A DNA stretch of 64,000 bases from Rhodococcus sp. B50 (GTDB taxonomy: Bacteria > Actinomycetota > Actinomycetes > Mycobacteriales > Mycobacteriaceae), in NCBI RefSeq assembly GCF_013602415.1, contig NZ_WPAG02000002.1, positions 2,297,480-2,361,479 on the forward strand. The letters run 5' to 3'. The notes under the pieces are model-generated. The model ran no database searches and was not told the DNA's origin. It worked only from the letters and a program-made list of their open reading frames with translations. The first letter of the stretch is position 1. Every line of letters begins with the position of its first letter. A program made the position numbers and the translations under genes. Shown here in pieces: positions 15,938 to 24,720 of the stretch.

Positions 15938-17275
15938 TCAGACACCTTCCTCGGAAGAACGACGGGAGTCGGTGAAGTCCGCGTGCCCGGCGGAGGGCAC
16001 TCGGAGCAGCAGGATGCTCATGAGGCTGATGAGCGCGATCAGCACGAAGTAGCCGGTGATGGACAGAGAGGTGCCGGTCGCGGCGAACAGGGAGGTCGCG
16101 ACCATCGGTGCGAGACCGCCGCCGAGGATCGCGCCGACCTGGTAGCCCAGGGACGCACCGCTGTAGCGGATCTTGGCCGGGAACAGTTCGGCGAACAGGG
16201 CCGACTGCGGGCCGGCACAGCAGCCGAGGGTGAACCCGAGGCCGACCATCGCGACGAGCATGACCGGCAGGATCGCGGTGTCCATCAGGGGGAAGAACAG
16301 GGCGGCCGCAACGACCAGTGCCGCAGACGACTTGATGTAGATGTTGCGGCGTCCTACGAGATCGGAACGCCACGCGGCAAAGGCCATGCCGGCCATCCAG
16401 AACGGGCACGAGGCGATCAGCAGCGTGAGCATCGTGGTCTTGCTGAAACCGAGCGTGGCCTCGCCGTACTTGAGGACGTAGACCATGTAGGCGTAGGCGA
16501 TGCCGTTGGTGGCGATGAAGGTGCCGCCGGCGAGCAGCACGGTCTTCCAGTGCTGGGTCAGCACCTCGAGGATCGGCAGTTTCTCCTCGGTCGCGGGTGC
16601 GTCCTTGGCGGCCTTGAACTCCGCGCTCTCCTCGAGACCCAGGCGGATCCACATGGCGACGAAGACGAGTACCGCCGAGGCGAGGAACGGGACGCGCCAG
16701 CCCCAGGCGTTGAACGTCTCCTCGCTGAGGAAGGCGGTCAGCGGCAGGTAGACGAGGTTCGCGAGCAGCACACCGGCCGGCACACCGATCTGCGGCGCCG
16801 CACCGTAGAGGCCGCGCTTTCCGGCCGGGGCGTTCTCGGTGGCGACGAGCACCGCTCCGCCCCACTCACCGCCGACACCGAGACCCTGGATGAAACGCAG
16901 GGCGACGAGCAGGATCGGTGCCGCCACGCCGATAGCCGCGTAGTTCGGGAGCAGACCGATCGCCACGGTCGCGAAGCCCATCAGCAGCAGCGAGACGACG
17001 AGCATGGACTTACGGCCGATGCGGTCACCGAAGTGACCCATCACGACGCCGCCGATGGGGCGTGCGATGAACCCGACCGCGAGCGTGGCGAAGGCCGCCA
17101 GCGTTCCGGCCACGTCGGACGAACCGGGGAAGAACTGCGGGCCGAGCACGAGTGCCGCTGCCGTGCCGTAGATGAAGAAGTCGTACCACTCGATGGCAGT
17201 GCCGACGAAACTGCCGAGCGCGGCTTTGCGTGCGGCTCTTGTCGACGACTGCGGCGTCGAGTCAAGGACGGTCAT
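15938..17275 (-). CDS. MHS-family MFS transporter (metabolite:H+ symporter)
   Basis: A 445-aa, 12-helix transporter of the metabolite:H+ symporter group (ProP/ShiA/KgtP relatives). The diagnostic start SFVGTAIEWYDFFIYGTAAAL lies in helix 1, with GHFGDRIGRKSML in loop 2-3 and RFIQGLGVGGEWGGAVL in helix 4. Such proteins import shikimate, dicarboxylates or aromatic acids with protons. Its gene ends 2 nt before the hydroxylase start, so the two are translated from one message and the substrate of the transporter is probably that of the hydroxylase. ATG at 17275 follows GGAGAGGG. The 160-nt gap upstream holds LysR-type dyads. Confidence 0.9.
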   Translation of the reverse strand: MTVLDSTPQSSTRAARKAALGSFVGTAIEWYDFFIYGTAAALVLGPQFFPGSSDVAGTLAAFATLAVGFIARPIGGVVMGHFGDRIGRKSMLVVSLLLMGFATVAIGLLPNYAAIGVAAPILLVALRFIQGLGVGGEWGGAVLVATENAPAGKRGLYGAAPQIGVPAGVLLANLVYLPLTAFLSEETFNAWGWRVPFLASAVLVFVAMWIRLGLEESAEFKAAKDAPATEEKLPILEVLTQHWKTVLLAGGTFIATNGIAYAYMVYVLKYGEATLGFSKTTMLTLLIASCPFWMAGMAFAAWRSDLVGRRNIYIKSSAALVVAAALFFPLMDTAILPVMLVAMVGLGFTLGCCAGPQSALFAELFPAKIRYSGASLGYQVGAILGGGLAPMVATSLFAATGTSLSITGYFVLIALISLMSILLLRVPSAGHADFTDSRRSSEEGV

Positions 17276-17383
17276 GTTCGTGCCCTCTCCGGCGGTCGAT
17301 CCGAGGCATCCGATTAACGAGCGTTCGGATGTAATGGACCAATGATGAGAGCGGTCACATCGTTTGCAAAGCGCACAAAGTCG

Positions 17384-17405
17384 GTGAATATTCACGGAAA
17401 TTCCG
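17384..17405. promoter_or_regulatory. Probable LysR binding region (two abutting palindromes)
   Basis: GTGAAT-ATTCAC is a perfect 12-bp palindrome (17384-17395), and CGGAA-A-TTCCG, an 11-bp palindrome, starts on its last base (17395-17405). They lie in the otherwise plain 160-nt gap between the LysR gene and the transporter-hydroxylase operon, about 110-130 nt before the transporter start. LysR-type proteins bind such AT-centred dyads. Confidence 0.6.
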
Positions 17406-17436
17406 CGAATGCGGACGTTCGACCATGTCAGAGGGC

Positions 17437-18360
17437 TTACGCAGTCCTCGCGGCATCGACGACGAAGTCGGTGAAAGTTTGGGCAACACGGCTCGGGAGG
17501 GCGTCCTTGCGCCAGGCGAGCACGACCGGAACGGGTTCCGGAGTCGGGTCGACTATGGGCAGCAGGACGAGTGCCCGGCCCTCGTAGGTGACGTCGACGG
17601 CAGGCCGCTGCACGAGCAGAGTCCACCCCAGTCCGCGGCCGACGAACGATCGCGCCGTCTCGAAGGTCTGGGTCCGGTACGCGATGGACGGGGTGAAGCC
17701 CGCCTCGGCGCACACCCGCAGGGCGTGCCCCGAACTCGGCGGAGCGTCGAGGAGCACCATCGGTTCGTCGGCGAGGTCGCGCAGGCGTACCCGCGAGGCG
17801 CCGGCGAGGGGGTGATCGGCCGAGACGAGCACCATGGGCTCACGCACGTCGAGGGTGACCGTCTCGAGTCCCGGTTCGAGATCCAGGTCGTAGAGGAAGG
17901 CCACGTCGAGTTCGTGTGAGTCGAGCAGCATCCGCAGACGAGTCTGGGTGTCCTCGCGGAAATCGACGTCGGCCCGGGGATGGGCGCGGGTGAACTCGGC
18001 GATGAGAGCGGGCAACAACGTCGGGGCGAGTGAGAGGTAGCACCCCACCGCCACAGGCCCGACGACGTCGCCCGCCTCCGAACGCGCATCGCTCTCGAGT
18101 TCGCTCGCGTGGTGCAGCAGCATCTTCGCCCGTTCGAGCACCGCGTGACCGGTCGGCGTCAGCTTGACTCCGCGCGCGCGTTGCCGGACGAGGAGCTTCA
18201 CCGCGAGGGCCTTCTCCAGATCGGTGATCGCGGAGGACACCGCCGAGTGCGACATGTGCATCGCGTCGGCGGCCGCGGTGATGGTGCCCCACTCGGCAAC
18301 GGCGACGAAGGCCGCGAGTTGCCTGATCGTGTAGTTGGGCACCGCGTCCGTCCTGGGCAT
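17437..18360 (-). CDS. LysR-family transcriptional regulator
   Basis: A 307-aa LysR-type regulator. The N-terminal winged helix-turn-helix is at about residues 10-67 (IRQLAAFVAVAEWGTITAAADAMHMSHSAVSSAI), followed by the linker helix and the two-lobed effector domain to about residue 300. It is coded upstream of, and on the same strand as, the transporter-hydroxylase pair, unlike the divergent layout usual for LysR genes. The close neighbourhood and the dyads at 17384-17405 point to control of that operon, with an aromatic acid as the likely effector. The ATG at 18360 gives the normal family length. Confidence 0.9.
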   Translation of the reverse strand: MPRTDAVPNYTIRQLAAFVAVAEWGTITAAADAMHMSHSAVSSAITDLEKALAVKLLVRQRARGVKLTPTGHAVLERAKMLLHHASELESDARSEAGDVVGPVAVGCYLSLAPTLLPALIAEFTRAHPRADVDFREDTQTRLRMLLDSHELDVAFLYDLDLEPGLETVTLDVREPMVLVSADHPLAGASRVRLRDLADEPMVLLDAPPSSGHALRVCAEAGFTPSIAYRTQTFETARSFVGRGLGWTLLVQRPAVDVTYEGRALVLLPIVDPTPEPVPVVLAWRKDALPSRVAQTFTDFVVDAARTA

Positions 18361-18390
18361 GCTCCTACCGTAGCCCCGGGCCGGGGACGC

Positions 18391-19740
18391 TCAGACGAAC
18401 CGGAACAGCGGTGGAATCACGACGACCGCCAGCGCCGCCCACCCGAAGTAGACGGGCAGATACCGCATCTGCCACCGCTCGACGGCTGCGAAACCGGCGC
18501 GTCCCCGCAGAAACGACACACCGAGCCGGGCCGCCCACACCAGATTCACCATGAGGACGAGGTTCAGGCCGAGCGCGGTGACCTTGTTCGCGGTGAAGCC
18601 GAACTCGGCGATGCGCGAGGCCATCGCGGTGAGCATCAGCAGATCGACAGCGAGCGCCGCGGCGATCAGCACGACCTGCAACAGATCGAAGACGTCCGGT
18701 GCGGCATGCGGGTCGCGGGCCGAGATGGAATACAGCAGGAGCCCGAGTACGAGCACGAGGATCAGGTCCATGAGGATCAGCAGGCCCCGGTCGACGTCGA
18801 CGACGCTGTGGGAGGCGACCACCGCGACGAACAGCGCGACCAGCATGAGGATCGTGACGGGTGTGAACACCCGGGTGAGTACGGGTGCGATGTTCTCCAC
18901 GACCTGCTGTTTCGCTTCGACGAGCCACGCCGCGACGACGATCGCTCCGGCCGGTGCGAACGGGACGATCCACTGTTCGAAGAACGGTTCGAGGTCGATC
19001 CCCAGGGCGCTGAAGGCACCGGCGGTCAGCCCCATGAGCACGCCGCCTCCCAGCGCGAGCAGCGCCAGGTACACAGCCCATTCCCCGGTGAAGCGCACGA
19101 AGTCCATGCGTCGGCGATGGGAACGCCATTGCCCTGCGACGTAGGCCGCGCCCACCACGAACCACAGGACGACCGGGGCGTGGATCGCCGCGATGACCTC
19201 GGTGGCACCACCCGGCTCGAAGGGGAACACGTTGAGCACGACCGCCGAGAGGACGAACGGAACGGCAAGAAGCGCACTGCTCTTCGGGCTCATCTCCCGT
19301 TTCCACGCGAAGTACAACGCGAGGAACGGCAGGACGAGCACGGCGGCGTTGCGCAGGAGCGCGGTCTCCGGGAGCCACTCGAGCCCGGCCCGCACGGCCA
19401 GTCCGGCGCCGAGCGCGCAGGCGAGGACGACCGCGAGTTCTCTGCGGCGACGCGGGGTTCCGGCTTCCTCTCCGCCGTGGCGGGTGAGGACGAGTTGCTT
19501 CCACAGGCGGTCGGAGTGCTCCTGGGCGAACTCGTGGGAGATCTCGTCGAGACCTCCCATCCTGCCGACCGCGACCAGGAACGCCTCGTCGGCCGTCAAT
19601 CCGACCGACACGAACTCCGAGATCTGTTCGCGGAGATGGTCTTCCATTTCGTCGATGTCGGAGGGCGAGATCACCCGGCGGTCGGCGACGTAACTGCGCC
19701 AGCCGGCGATCCGGGATTCGAGGTGCGCATCGAGTGTCAT
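18391..19740 (-). CDS. Multi-spanning membrane protein with N-terminal cytoplasmic domain, PadR-coupled
   Basis: A 449-aa protein. Residues 1-85 form a soluble helical segment (HLESRIAGWRSYVADRR, then DIDEMEDHLREQISEFVSVGLTADEAFLVAVGRMG) of the kind found as a permease prefix or HAAS domain. Some ten hydrophobic helices follow to the C-terminus. Such proteins are typically coded directly after a PadR regulator and are thought to belong to envelope-stress or exporter control, but no transport function has been shown that I know of. Its ATG (19740-19738) shares one base with the PadR stop codon (TGATG), so translation is coupled. Confidence 0.78.
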   Translation of the reverse strand: MTLDAHLESRIAGWRSYVADRRVISPSDIDEMEDHLREQISEFVSVGLTADEAFLVAVGRMGGLDEISHEFAQEHSDRLWKQLVLTRHGGEEAGTPRRRRELAVVLACALGAGLAVRAGLEWLPETALLRNAAVLVLPFLALYFAWKREMSPKSSALLAVPFVLSAVVLNVFPFEPGGATEVIAAIHAPVVLWFVVGAAYVAGQWRSHRRRMDFVRFTGEWAVYLALLALGGGVLMGLTAGAFSALGIDLEPFFEQWIVPFAPAGAIVVAAWLVEAKQQVVENIAPVLTRVFTPVTILMLVALFVAVVASHSVVDVDRGLLILMDLILVLVLGLLLYSISARDPHAAPDVFDLLQVVLIAAALAVDLLMLTAMASRIAEFGFTANKVTALGLNLVLMVNLVWAARLGVSFLRGRAGFAAVERWQMRYLPVYFGWAALAVVVIPPLFRFV

Positions 19741-20102
19741 CACGACCACCCCGGTGCGGCCGCGGGAGGCAATTGGGCCGACTGCCACACCTGGTGCAGC
19801 GCGTCGGCGACGACCGTCCACTGCGCCGCCCGTTCGGCGAGGACCTCACGACCCGCGTCGGTGATGGCGTAATGCTTGCGGCGGCGCCCGTTGTCGGCGA
19901 CGCGCCAGGTGGCGGACACGTGCCCCGCCCGCTCGAGGCGGTGCAGGAGGGGATAGAGCATCCCGTCGGTCCATTGCATCCGGCCTTGCGACAGCTCGTT
20001 GACGCGTTTGATGATCGCGTACCCGTACGACTCGCCCTCGGCGAGGATGCCGAGCACGAGCGGGGTGGCGGAGGCGGCCACCAGATCCTTCTCGATGAAC
20101 AT
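19740..20102 (-). CDS. PadR-family transcriptional regulator
   Basis: A 120-aa PadR regulator. The winged helix opens with LVLGILAEGESYGYAIIKRVNEL and holds the family's TDGMLYPLLHRLERAGHV recognition region (about residues 45-62). A wing (RRRKHYAITDAGREVL) and a short dimerisation helix follow. PadR proteins repress phenolic-acid or drug-response genes and often themselves. ATG at 20102 follows GAGGG. The stop codon overlaps the start of the membrane protein gene by one base. A long dyad at 20111-20160 lies directly upstream as a candidate operator. Confidence 0.92.
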   Translation of the reverse strand: MFIEKDLVAASATPLVLGILAEGESYGYAIIKRVNELSQGRMQWTDGMLYPLLHRLERAGHVSATWRVADNGRRRKHYAITDAGREVLAERAAQWTVVADALHQVWQSAQLPPAAAPGWS

Positions 20103-20110
20103 GTCGCCCT

Positions 20111-20160
20111 CATACCTAGAAGTTCTATGGATAGCGGTGACCCTAGCAGAGCTAGGTATG
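20111..20160. promoter_or_regulatory. Candidate PadR operator: 9-bp inverted repeat 32 nt apart
   Basis: CATACCTAG (20111-20119) and CTAGGTATG (20152-20160) are perfect inverted copies separated by 32 nt, with a smaller palindrome TAGAA-G-TTCTA (20117-20127) inside. The region is AT-richer than its surroundings and lies 9-58 nt upstream of padR, fitting a promoter bound by two PadR dimers or looped by one. Confidence 0.6.
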
Positions 20161-20197
20161 CGAACCGTGCGTTCTCACATCTTCGGTACCGGAACTC

Positions 20198-21091
20198 CTA
20201 TTGCTCGTCGCCGGTCTCGGCAGCGGGCGCGGACTCGTCGGAGCGATTCCACGTCTCCGTCACCCGAGCCCGGCCGCGTTCGAACACGTCGCCGAGGACT
20301 CCCCCGACCGCCTTGAGCGGACTGCTCATCGAGTCGAGAGCCTCGGCCACCACAGGGTCCTCGTCGTCGAGCCAGCCGGCCTCGTCGGCACGGCACGCCC
20401 ACCGGAAGTCGTCGAAGTCCTGACGCAGACCCGCGAGCACCTTCGTGGTCCGTCCCGACGACAGACGACGGACGACCTCGATCGGAGTTCCCTCCGCGAA
20501 TCGGGCCAGTGCGGCGCGGGCGCGGCGGAGCAACGCCGCATCCTGCGTGAAGTGGTCGGACAGAACCTGCCGTGCGGACGCCAGCGCGTCGCGCAACTCC
20601 TCGTCACGCGTGCGCGCCAGGTGCACGCGATGCCACAGGAACAGGCAGTCCTCGACGATCACGAGCAGCTGGAGCGTCTCCCCCAGCGCTCCTTCCGCCG
20701 CCACCTTCTGCAGCAGTTCGATGTGCTCGCCCACCGTCGCGTCGAGCCCGAGATCGTCGAGCGACGACGAGACGTGACCGCGCAGACGGATCACGGTCTC
20801 GGCGAAGACGGGGCCCACCTCGGCGATGGCCGACCAGTCCCTGTCGGACAGACCGCCGGTGTGGTCGACGATCGATGCCGCTCTGGTCAGGGTGTTGTGA
20901 GTGGCGACGATGTCGCCGGCCGGGGGTGCCCCGGCCAGGTCGAGCACACGGTCGACGGTTCCGGGTGCCGCATCCTCGCCTTCGAGCCGCACGACGGCGG
21001 CCTCCACCGACGCGATGGCTCCGCGCAACGCCTCGAGGACCGCGTCGGGAGCGGTGGGGACTGCGGCGGCAGGTTTCGACGTGTCGGCCAT
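20198..21091 (-). CDS. Conserved hypothetical helical protein
   Basis: A 297-aa protein I do not recognise. It is almost wholly alpha-helical by composition, has no signal peptide and no membrane helix, and shows no catalytic motif. The first 25 residues are Ala/Pro-rich, and the C-terminal 60 residues (DSMSSPLKAVGGVLGDVFERG) are glycine-bearing and probably amphipathic. ATG at 21091 follows TTGAGGA with minimal spacing. It lies 47 nt downstream of the 691-aa DNA-binding-like protein gene on the same strand, so the two probably act together. Nothing in the sequence indicates a reaction. Confidence 0.7.
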   Translation of the reverse strand: MADTSKPAAAVPTAPDAVLEALRGAIASVEAAVVRLEGEDAAPGTVDRVLDLAGAPPAGDIVATHNTLTRAASIVDHTGGLSDRDWSAIAEVGPVFAETVIRLRGHVSSSLDDLGLDATVGEHIELLQKVAAEGALGETLQLLVIVEDCLFLWHRVHLARTRDEELRDALASARQVLSDHFTQDAALLRRARAALARFAEGTPIEVVRRLSSGRTTKVLAGLRQDFDDFRWACRADEAGWLDDEDPVVAEALDSMSSPLKAVGGVLGDVFERGRARVTETWNRSDESAPAAETGDEQ

Positions 21092-21138
21092 TCCTCAATC
21101 GTGCTACGTCCGAGGTCCGGATGCATCACGTCTCCCGA

Positions 21139-23214
21139 TCAGTTCGCGACGCGCACCCAGGCCTGCTCGAGCAGCGCGACCACCTCCGTCTCCCGGCGGG
21201 CGCGGTAGGCCGACAGGATCCGCCGCGGACGCGACTCCCCGTCGAGGCCGAGGGCCGAGGCAAGTGCCGCCGCGATCCGCTCCTCGGGGACGGTCTCCGG
21301 TTCGGTGTGGCCGATGAGCGAGAGCGCCTTGCGCAACGGTTCGGCGTTGTCGGCGACGGTGCGCAGCGGCAGGACGTCGAACCGGCCGTCGGTACGGATC
21401 TCGAGCAGCAGCTCGTTGTCCTCCTCCACGCCGACGTCCTCGAGGAACCGGCGGATCGAGGACAGGAGCGGCGCCGGTCCCGTCCAGCGCAGGGTCTGCC
21501 CTCCCAGGCGGGACGGCAGCACCACATGCCCACCCGGCGCACAGCCGGCGATCGTCGCGACGGCGGACGGAACCGTGAACTCGGCTCCCCGCAGGTGGTC
21601 GCGCGTCGCGGGGATCCGCAGCCGCCAGGCGTCGCCCAGCCGGTACAGGCGACGCGTGCGCTCGGGCACGGCGATCGGGACGTGCGAACGGTGACGACGC
21701 CGGACGCGACCGTCGACGACCTCGAAATCTCCTCCGCCTGTAAATGTTCGGGCGGAGTCCTCGGAGATACCGAACCGGTCGACGAGCGCGGCGACCACCA
21801 TGTCGCGATCAGCGCTTCCCCCGCGGGCGTCCACCAGTCGCGCGATGCGGTTGCGGATGGCGATGACCACGTCGACGTCCCACTCGGCCAGCGCCCAGCG
21901 TTCGCCGTCGGACGCGAAGCGCTCGTCGTCGGCGAGTTCGGAGACGAGCGTGTGGACGTCGGCGTTGACACCCATACGCGCGACGAGCGTGTCGGCGGTC
22001 AGCGGATCGCCGAGCACCTCGAGGACCTGGGCGGCACGACCCGCGAGTCCGGCGGGCGGAGACAGCAGTCGGCCTTCGAAGGTCGTCGTGCCGCAGTACT
22101 GCGTCCACGCCTCGAACTCACCGTCGGGAAGTGACCACACCGCCTTCACCGCGGCCGGCTCGACCACACCGTTCGGCGATTCGAACTCCGAGAGCAGTCC
22201 CCGTGTCTGCTTCTCGGCGTCCGGCAGATCCGGCACGGCGATCCACCCGTCCGCGACCTCGAAACGATCGTCGAGCCGGTGCAGCACTCGCCACAGGGGC
22301 ACGTCGAAACCCGGCACGGTCCGGTTCAGCACCGGGTGGGCCCGCACCATGCGGTCGAACGACGCCACCGGTCGCACGTCGACGCGCAACGCCGCCAGCA
22401 GGTCGCCCACCGCCGTGCCGAACGGGAAGGTGGACGGCCCCGCCGGATCGTCGACGTCGTCGTGGACGCGGCGCCGCAACGCGGCACGCTCCGCGTCGGG
22501 CAGTCCCTGCAGGTACTCGGTGAGCTCGGCGATCGGATCGGACGGCGCCGTCACCGGAAGGTCTCGGGCGGTGAGCGCCCGCAGACGGGCCGCGGCGTCC
22601 TGGATCTCCTCCGGCGCTCCGTCGTCGATCACGGCCTGCAGGAGGGGTGAGTCGTCCCGACCGCACACCCGGCGCCACCGTGCCAGCGCGGCCAGGTCGT
22701 CGAGGAGCAACACCGCAGCGGGCACCCGCGCGGCACGCGGATCGGTCTCGAGGGTGGACGGCTCGCCGAGCACCGTCGCGACGAGCGCGGCACAGACGAT
22801 CTCCTCCACTGCCTCGCGGTCGGCGCCGCGGACCCCGAGCAGATCGGCCGGACTGCGGCTGAACAACTCGGCCGTGGTGGGTGCGTGCGGAAGGCGCGCC
22901 ACGAGCGTCGCGGCGGCCGGACCGAGATCGAGTGCGGCCACGGGAACTTCGTCCTCACGCAGCAGAGCGTCCGCGAACCGCAGCTCAGGATGGTCGGTGA
23001 CGTAGATGTGGGCGAGTTCGGCGCACAGTTCGGGGATCTCGGTGTGCTCGGAGGTCGTGGCGGGCGACTCGTTCTCCCACCATCGGGAGGACGACACGAG
23101 CGCGCCGAGCGCAGCGGTGCGGGCCGAACCGTAGCGGTCGAGCCACGGCATCAGATCCACCCAGCGACGGCTGTCGAGTTCGCCCACCGACATCGCACGA
23201 GACCACAGCGACAC
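21139..23214 (-). CDS. Large hypothetical protein with alpha-CTD-like and winged-helix-like segments
   Basis: A 691-aa protein of unknown function. A stretch near residues 125-165 (PTTAELFSRSPADLLGVRG, then DREAVEEIVCAAL) resembles the helix-hairpin-helix of the RNA polymerase alpha C-terminal domain. Further on, VLEVLGDPLTADTLVARMG and the SADRDMVVAALVDRFGISED region look like two winged-helix or sigma-4-like modules. The C-terminal third has a strand-rich domain followed by a short helical end. No Walker or nuclease motif is seen. GTG at 23214 is chosen for its AGAGGAG ribosome site; an ATG at 23193 has none. A DNA- or polymerase-binding role is my inference only. Confidence 0.65.
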   Translation of the reverse strand: MSLWSRAMSVGELDSRRWVDLMPWLDRYGSARTAALGALVSSSRWWENESPATTSEHTEIPELCAELAHIYVTDHPELRFADALLREDEVPVAALDLGPAAATLVARLPHAPTTAELFSRSPADLLGVRGADREAVEEIVCAALVATVLGEPSTLETDPRAARVPAAVLLLDDLAALARWRRVCGRDDSPLLQAVIDDGAPEEIQDAAARLRALTARDLPVTAPSDPIAELTEYLQGLPDAERAALRRRVHDDVDDPAGPSTFPFGTAVGDLLAALRVDVRPVASFDRMVRAHPVLNRTVPGFDVPLWRVLHRLDDRFEVADGWIAVPDLPDAEKQTRGLLSEFESPNGVVEPAAVKAVWSLPDGEFEAWTQYCGTTTFEGRLLSPPAGLAGRAAQVLEVLGDPLTADTLVARMGVNADVHTLVSELADDERFASDGERWALAEWDVDVVIAIRNRIARLVDARGGSADRDMVVAALVDRFGISEDSARTFTGGGDFEVVDGRVRRRHRSHVPIAVPERTRRLYRLGDAWRLRIPATRDHLRGAEFTVPSAVATIAGCAPGGHVVLPSRLGGQTLRWTGPAPLLSSIRRFLEDVGVEEDNELLLEIRTDGRFDVLPLRTVADNAEPLRKALSLIGHTEPETVPEERIAAALASALGLDGESRPRRILSAYRARRETEVVALLEQAWVRVAN

Positions 23215-23408
23215 TGACCGTTGCTCCTCTTCCACGCCCGGCGGAGGCCGCGGGCCCCCTCTCCGGCGTCGACGCCGCACTCGTGCAGCGCGTCTGCGCG
23301 AGGCGCCCTCGACCCGGGCGCCGTTCCTCACCCTACATTCCGACAGTCCCGTTTCCCGTCAGGCGACGCCAGTGTCGGAGACCTCGCGCGAGGGGATGCC
23401 GGAGGCTG

Positions 23409-23606
23409 TCAGGTGACGGCGATATCGGAGTCCGAGTCGTCGCGCGCCTCCGGGCGGAGGCGCAGCAGGACGAGTCCCGTCACCGAGGCCACGATGAGAG
23501 AGGCCACGAGTCCGTTGACGTGGAGCGCCCGGACGGCGACCACCGCCCCGGCCAGTCCCCCCACCAGAGCGATCCAGAGCAACACTTTTCCCAGGACCGA
23601 AGCCAT
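23409..23606 (-). CDS. Small membrane protein, two helices
   Basis: A 65-aa protein with two hydrophobic helices (about residues 6-25 and 29-48) joined by a short turn, and an acidic tail (DDSDSD). ATG at 23606 has GGAAGGTG about 8 nt upstream, which supports it as real. I recognise no family. It stands 193 nt upstream of the 691-aa protein gene on the same strand; that gap shows no further feature. Confidence 0.6.
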   Translation of the reverse strand: MASVLGKVLLWIALVGGLAGAVVAVRALHVNGLVASLIVASVTGLVLLRLRPEARDDSDSDIAVT

Positions 23607-23778
23607 GTCCCCGCACCTTCCGGCAAGTCACGATCAGAACGGTGAGGATAGTGTCATCTGTCACAGACCTTGCGAAAGTCCTCCGGTGTGTCGACGAAGC
23701 GTGCCCGCGCGGTGACCGGGGCATACTGGCGGTTCGACACGGTGGGGTCGGGCAGGAACACGACGGGGAGGCGGAGCA

Positions 23779-24720
23779 GTGGCGGGACCGACGAGTGACC
23801 GAGCACGCACGGACGTGATCCTGCGCGACGTGACCCTGCGCGACGGCCTCCAGCTGACCGGCAAGCTGCTGCCCACCGAACGCAAGGTGGAGATCGTGCG
23901 GGCGTTGCTCGCGGCGGGAGTCCCCGAACTCGAGATCGGCTCCCTGGCCCGCGCCGACCTCGTGCCGCCGATGGCGAACACCCTCGATCTCGTCGCGGCA
24001 CTGACCGAGGAGGAACTCGACCGCTGCTGGATCTGGGTCGCCACGCCGCGTCACGTCGAGAAGGCGATCGCGGCGGGGGCCCGCCGGTTCCAGTACTGCT
24101 TCTCGGTATCCGACGCCCACAACCGCGCCAACATCGGCCGCGACACCGAGGACAGCATCGCCGCGATGCCGGCGGCGATCGAGCGGGCCCACGCCGCCGG
24201 CGGCAGCATCCAGTTGTGCCTGGCCACCTCGTTCACGTGCCCGTTCGACGGGCCGGTCGACCCCGACCGGGTCGTCGAGATCGCGTGCGACCCACGCACC
24301 GACGGAGCCGCCGACATCGTCGTCGCCGACACCCTGGGGCAGGCCGTGCCCGGGCAGGTGTCGTCGCTGGTCGCGCGACTGGCCGCCGAATCCCCCGACC
24401 GACGGATCGTCTACCACGGACACGACACCTGGGGCCTGGGTGTCGCCGACAGCCTCGCCGCGATCGACGCCGGCGCGACCGTCGTCGACGGTGCGCTCGC
24501 CGGCCTCGGGGGGTGTCCGTTCGCGCCGGGTGCGAGCGGCAACACCGCGAGCGAGGACCTGCTGTTCGCGACGCGTCCGTCGTGGCTGGACCCGGAGGTC
24601 TTCGGCGCCCTGGTCCGCCTCGGTGAGGACATCGTCGCCGAACTGGACGAACCGAACCGGTCGCGTGCCCGGCAGGGCGCCCGCTCGGAGGCCGAGGCAT
24701 TCGACTGGGTGCTGCGGTGA
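23779..24720 (+). CDS. HMG-CoA lyase-like (DRE-TIM metallolyase) enzyme
   Basis: A 313-aa TIM-barrel lyase of the hydroxymethylglutaryl-CoA lyase type. The RDVTLRDGLQ start (about residues 16-25) supplies the metal-binding Asp and the catalytic Arg. The HGHDTWGLG motif supplies two metal histidines, and the mobile loop GLGGCPFAPGASGN carries the catalytic cysteine. The family cleaves 3-hydroxy-3-methylglutaryl-CoA to acetyl-CoA and acetoacetate, as in leucine breakdown; related acyl-CoA substrates are possible. GTG at 23779 follows a GGGGAGGCGGAG stretch. The stop codon overlaps the glycerate kinase start (GTGA), a coupling that does not fit an obvious shared pathway. Confidence 0.86.
   Translation: MAGPTSDRARTDVILRDVTLRDGLQLTGKLLPTERKVEIVRALLAAGVPELEIGSLARADLVPPMANTLDLVAALTEEELDRCWIWVATPRHVEKAIAAGARRFQYCFSVSDAHNRANIGRDTEDSIAAMPAAIERAHAAGGSIQLCLATSFTCPFDGPVDPDRVVEIACDPRTDGAADIVVADTLGQAVPGQVSSLVARLAAESPDRRIVYHGHDTWGLGVADSLAAIDAGATVVDGALAGLGGCPFAPGASGNTASEDLLFATRPSWLDPEVFGALVRLGEDIVAELDEPNRSRARQGARSEAEAFDWVLR

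Noticed and set aside
14037..16865. The hydroxylase frame stays open about 310 codons upstream of ATG 15935.
   Set aside because: That part lies antiparallel in register to the MHS transporter gene, is Arg-rich and has no motif; the ATG at 15935 has a ribosome site and starts the typical fold.
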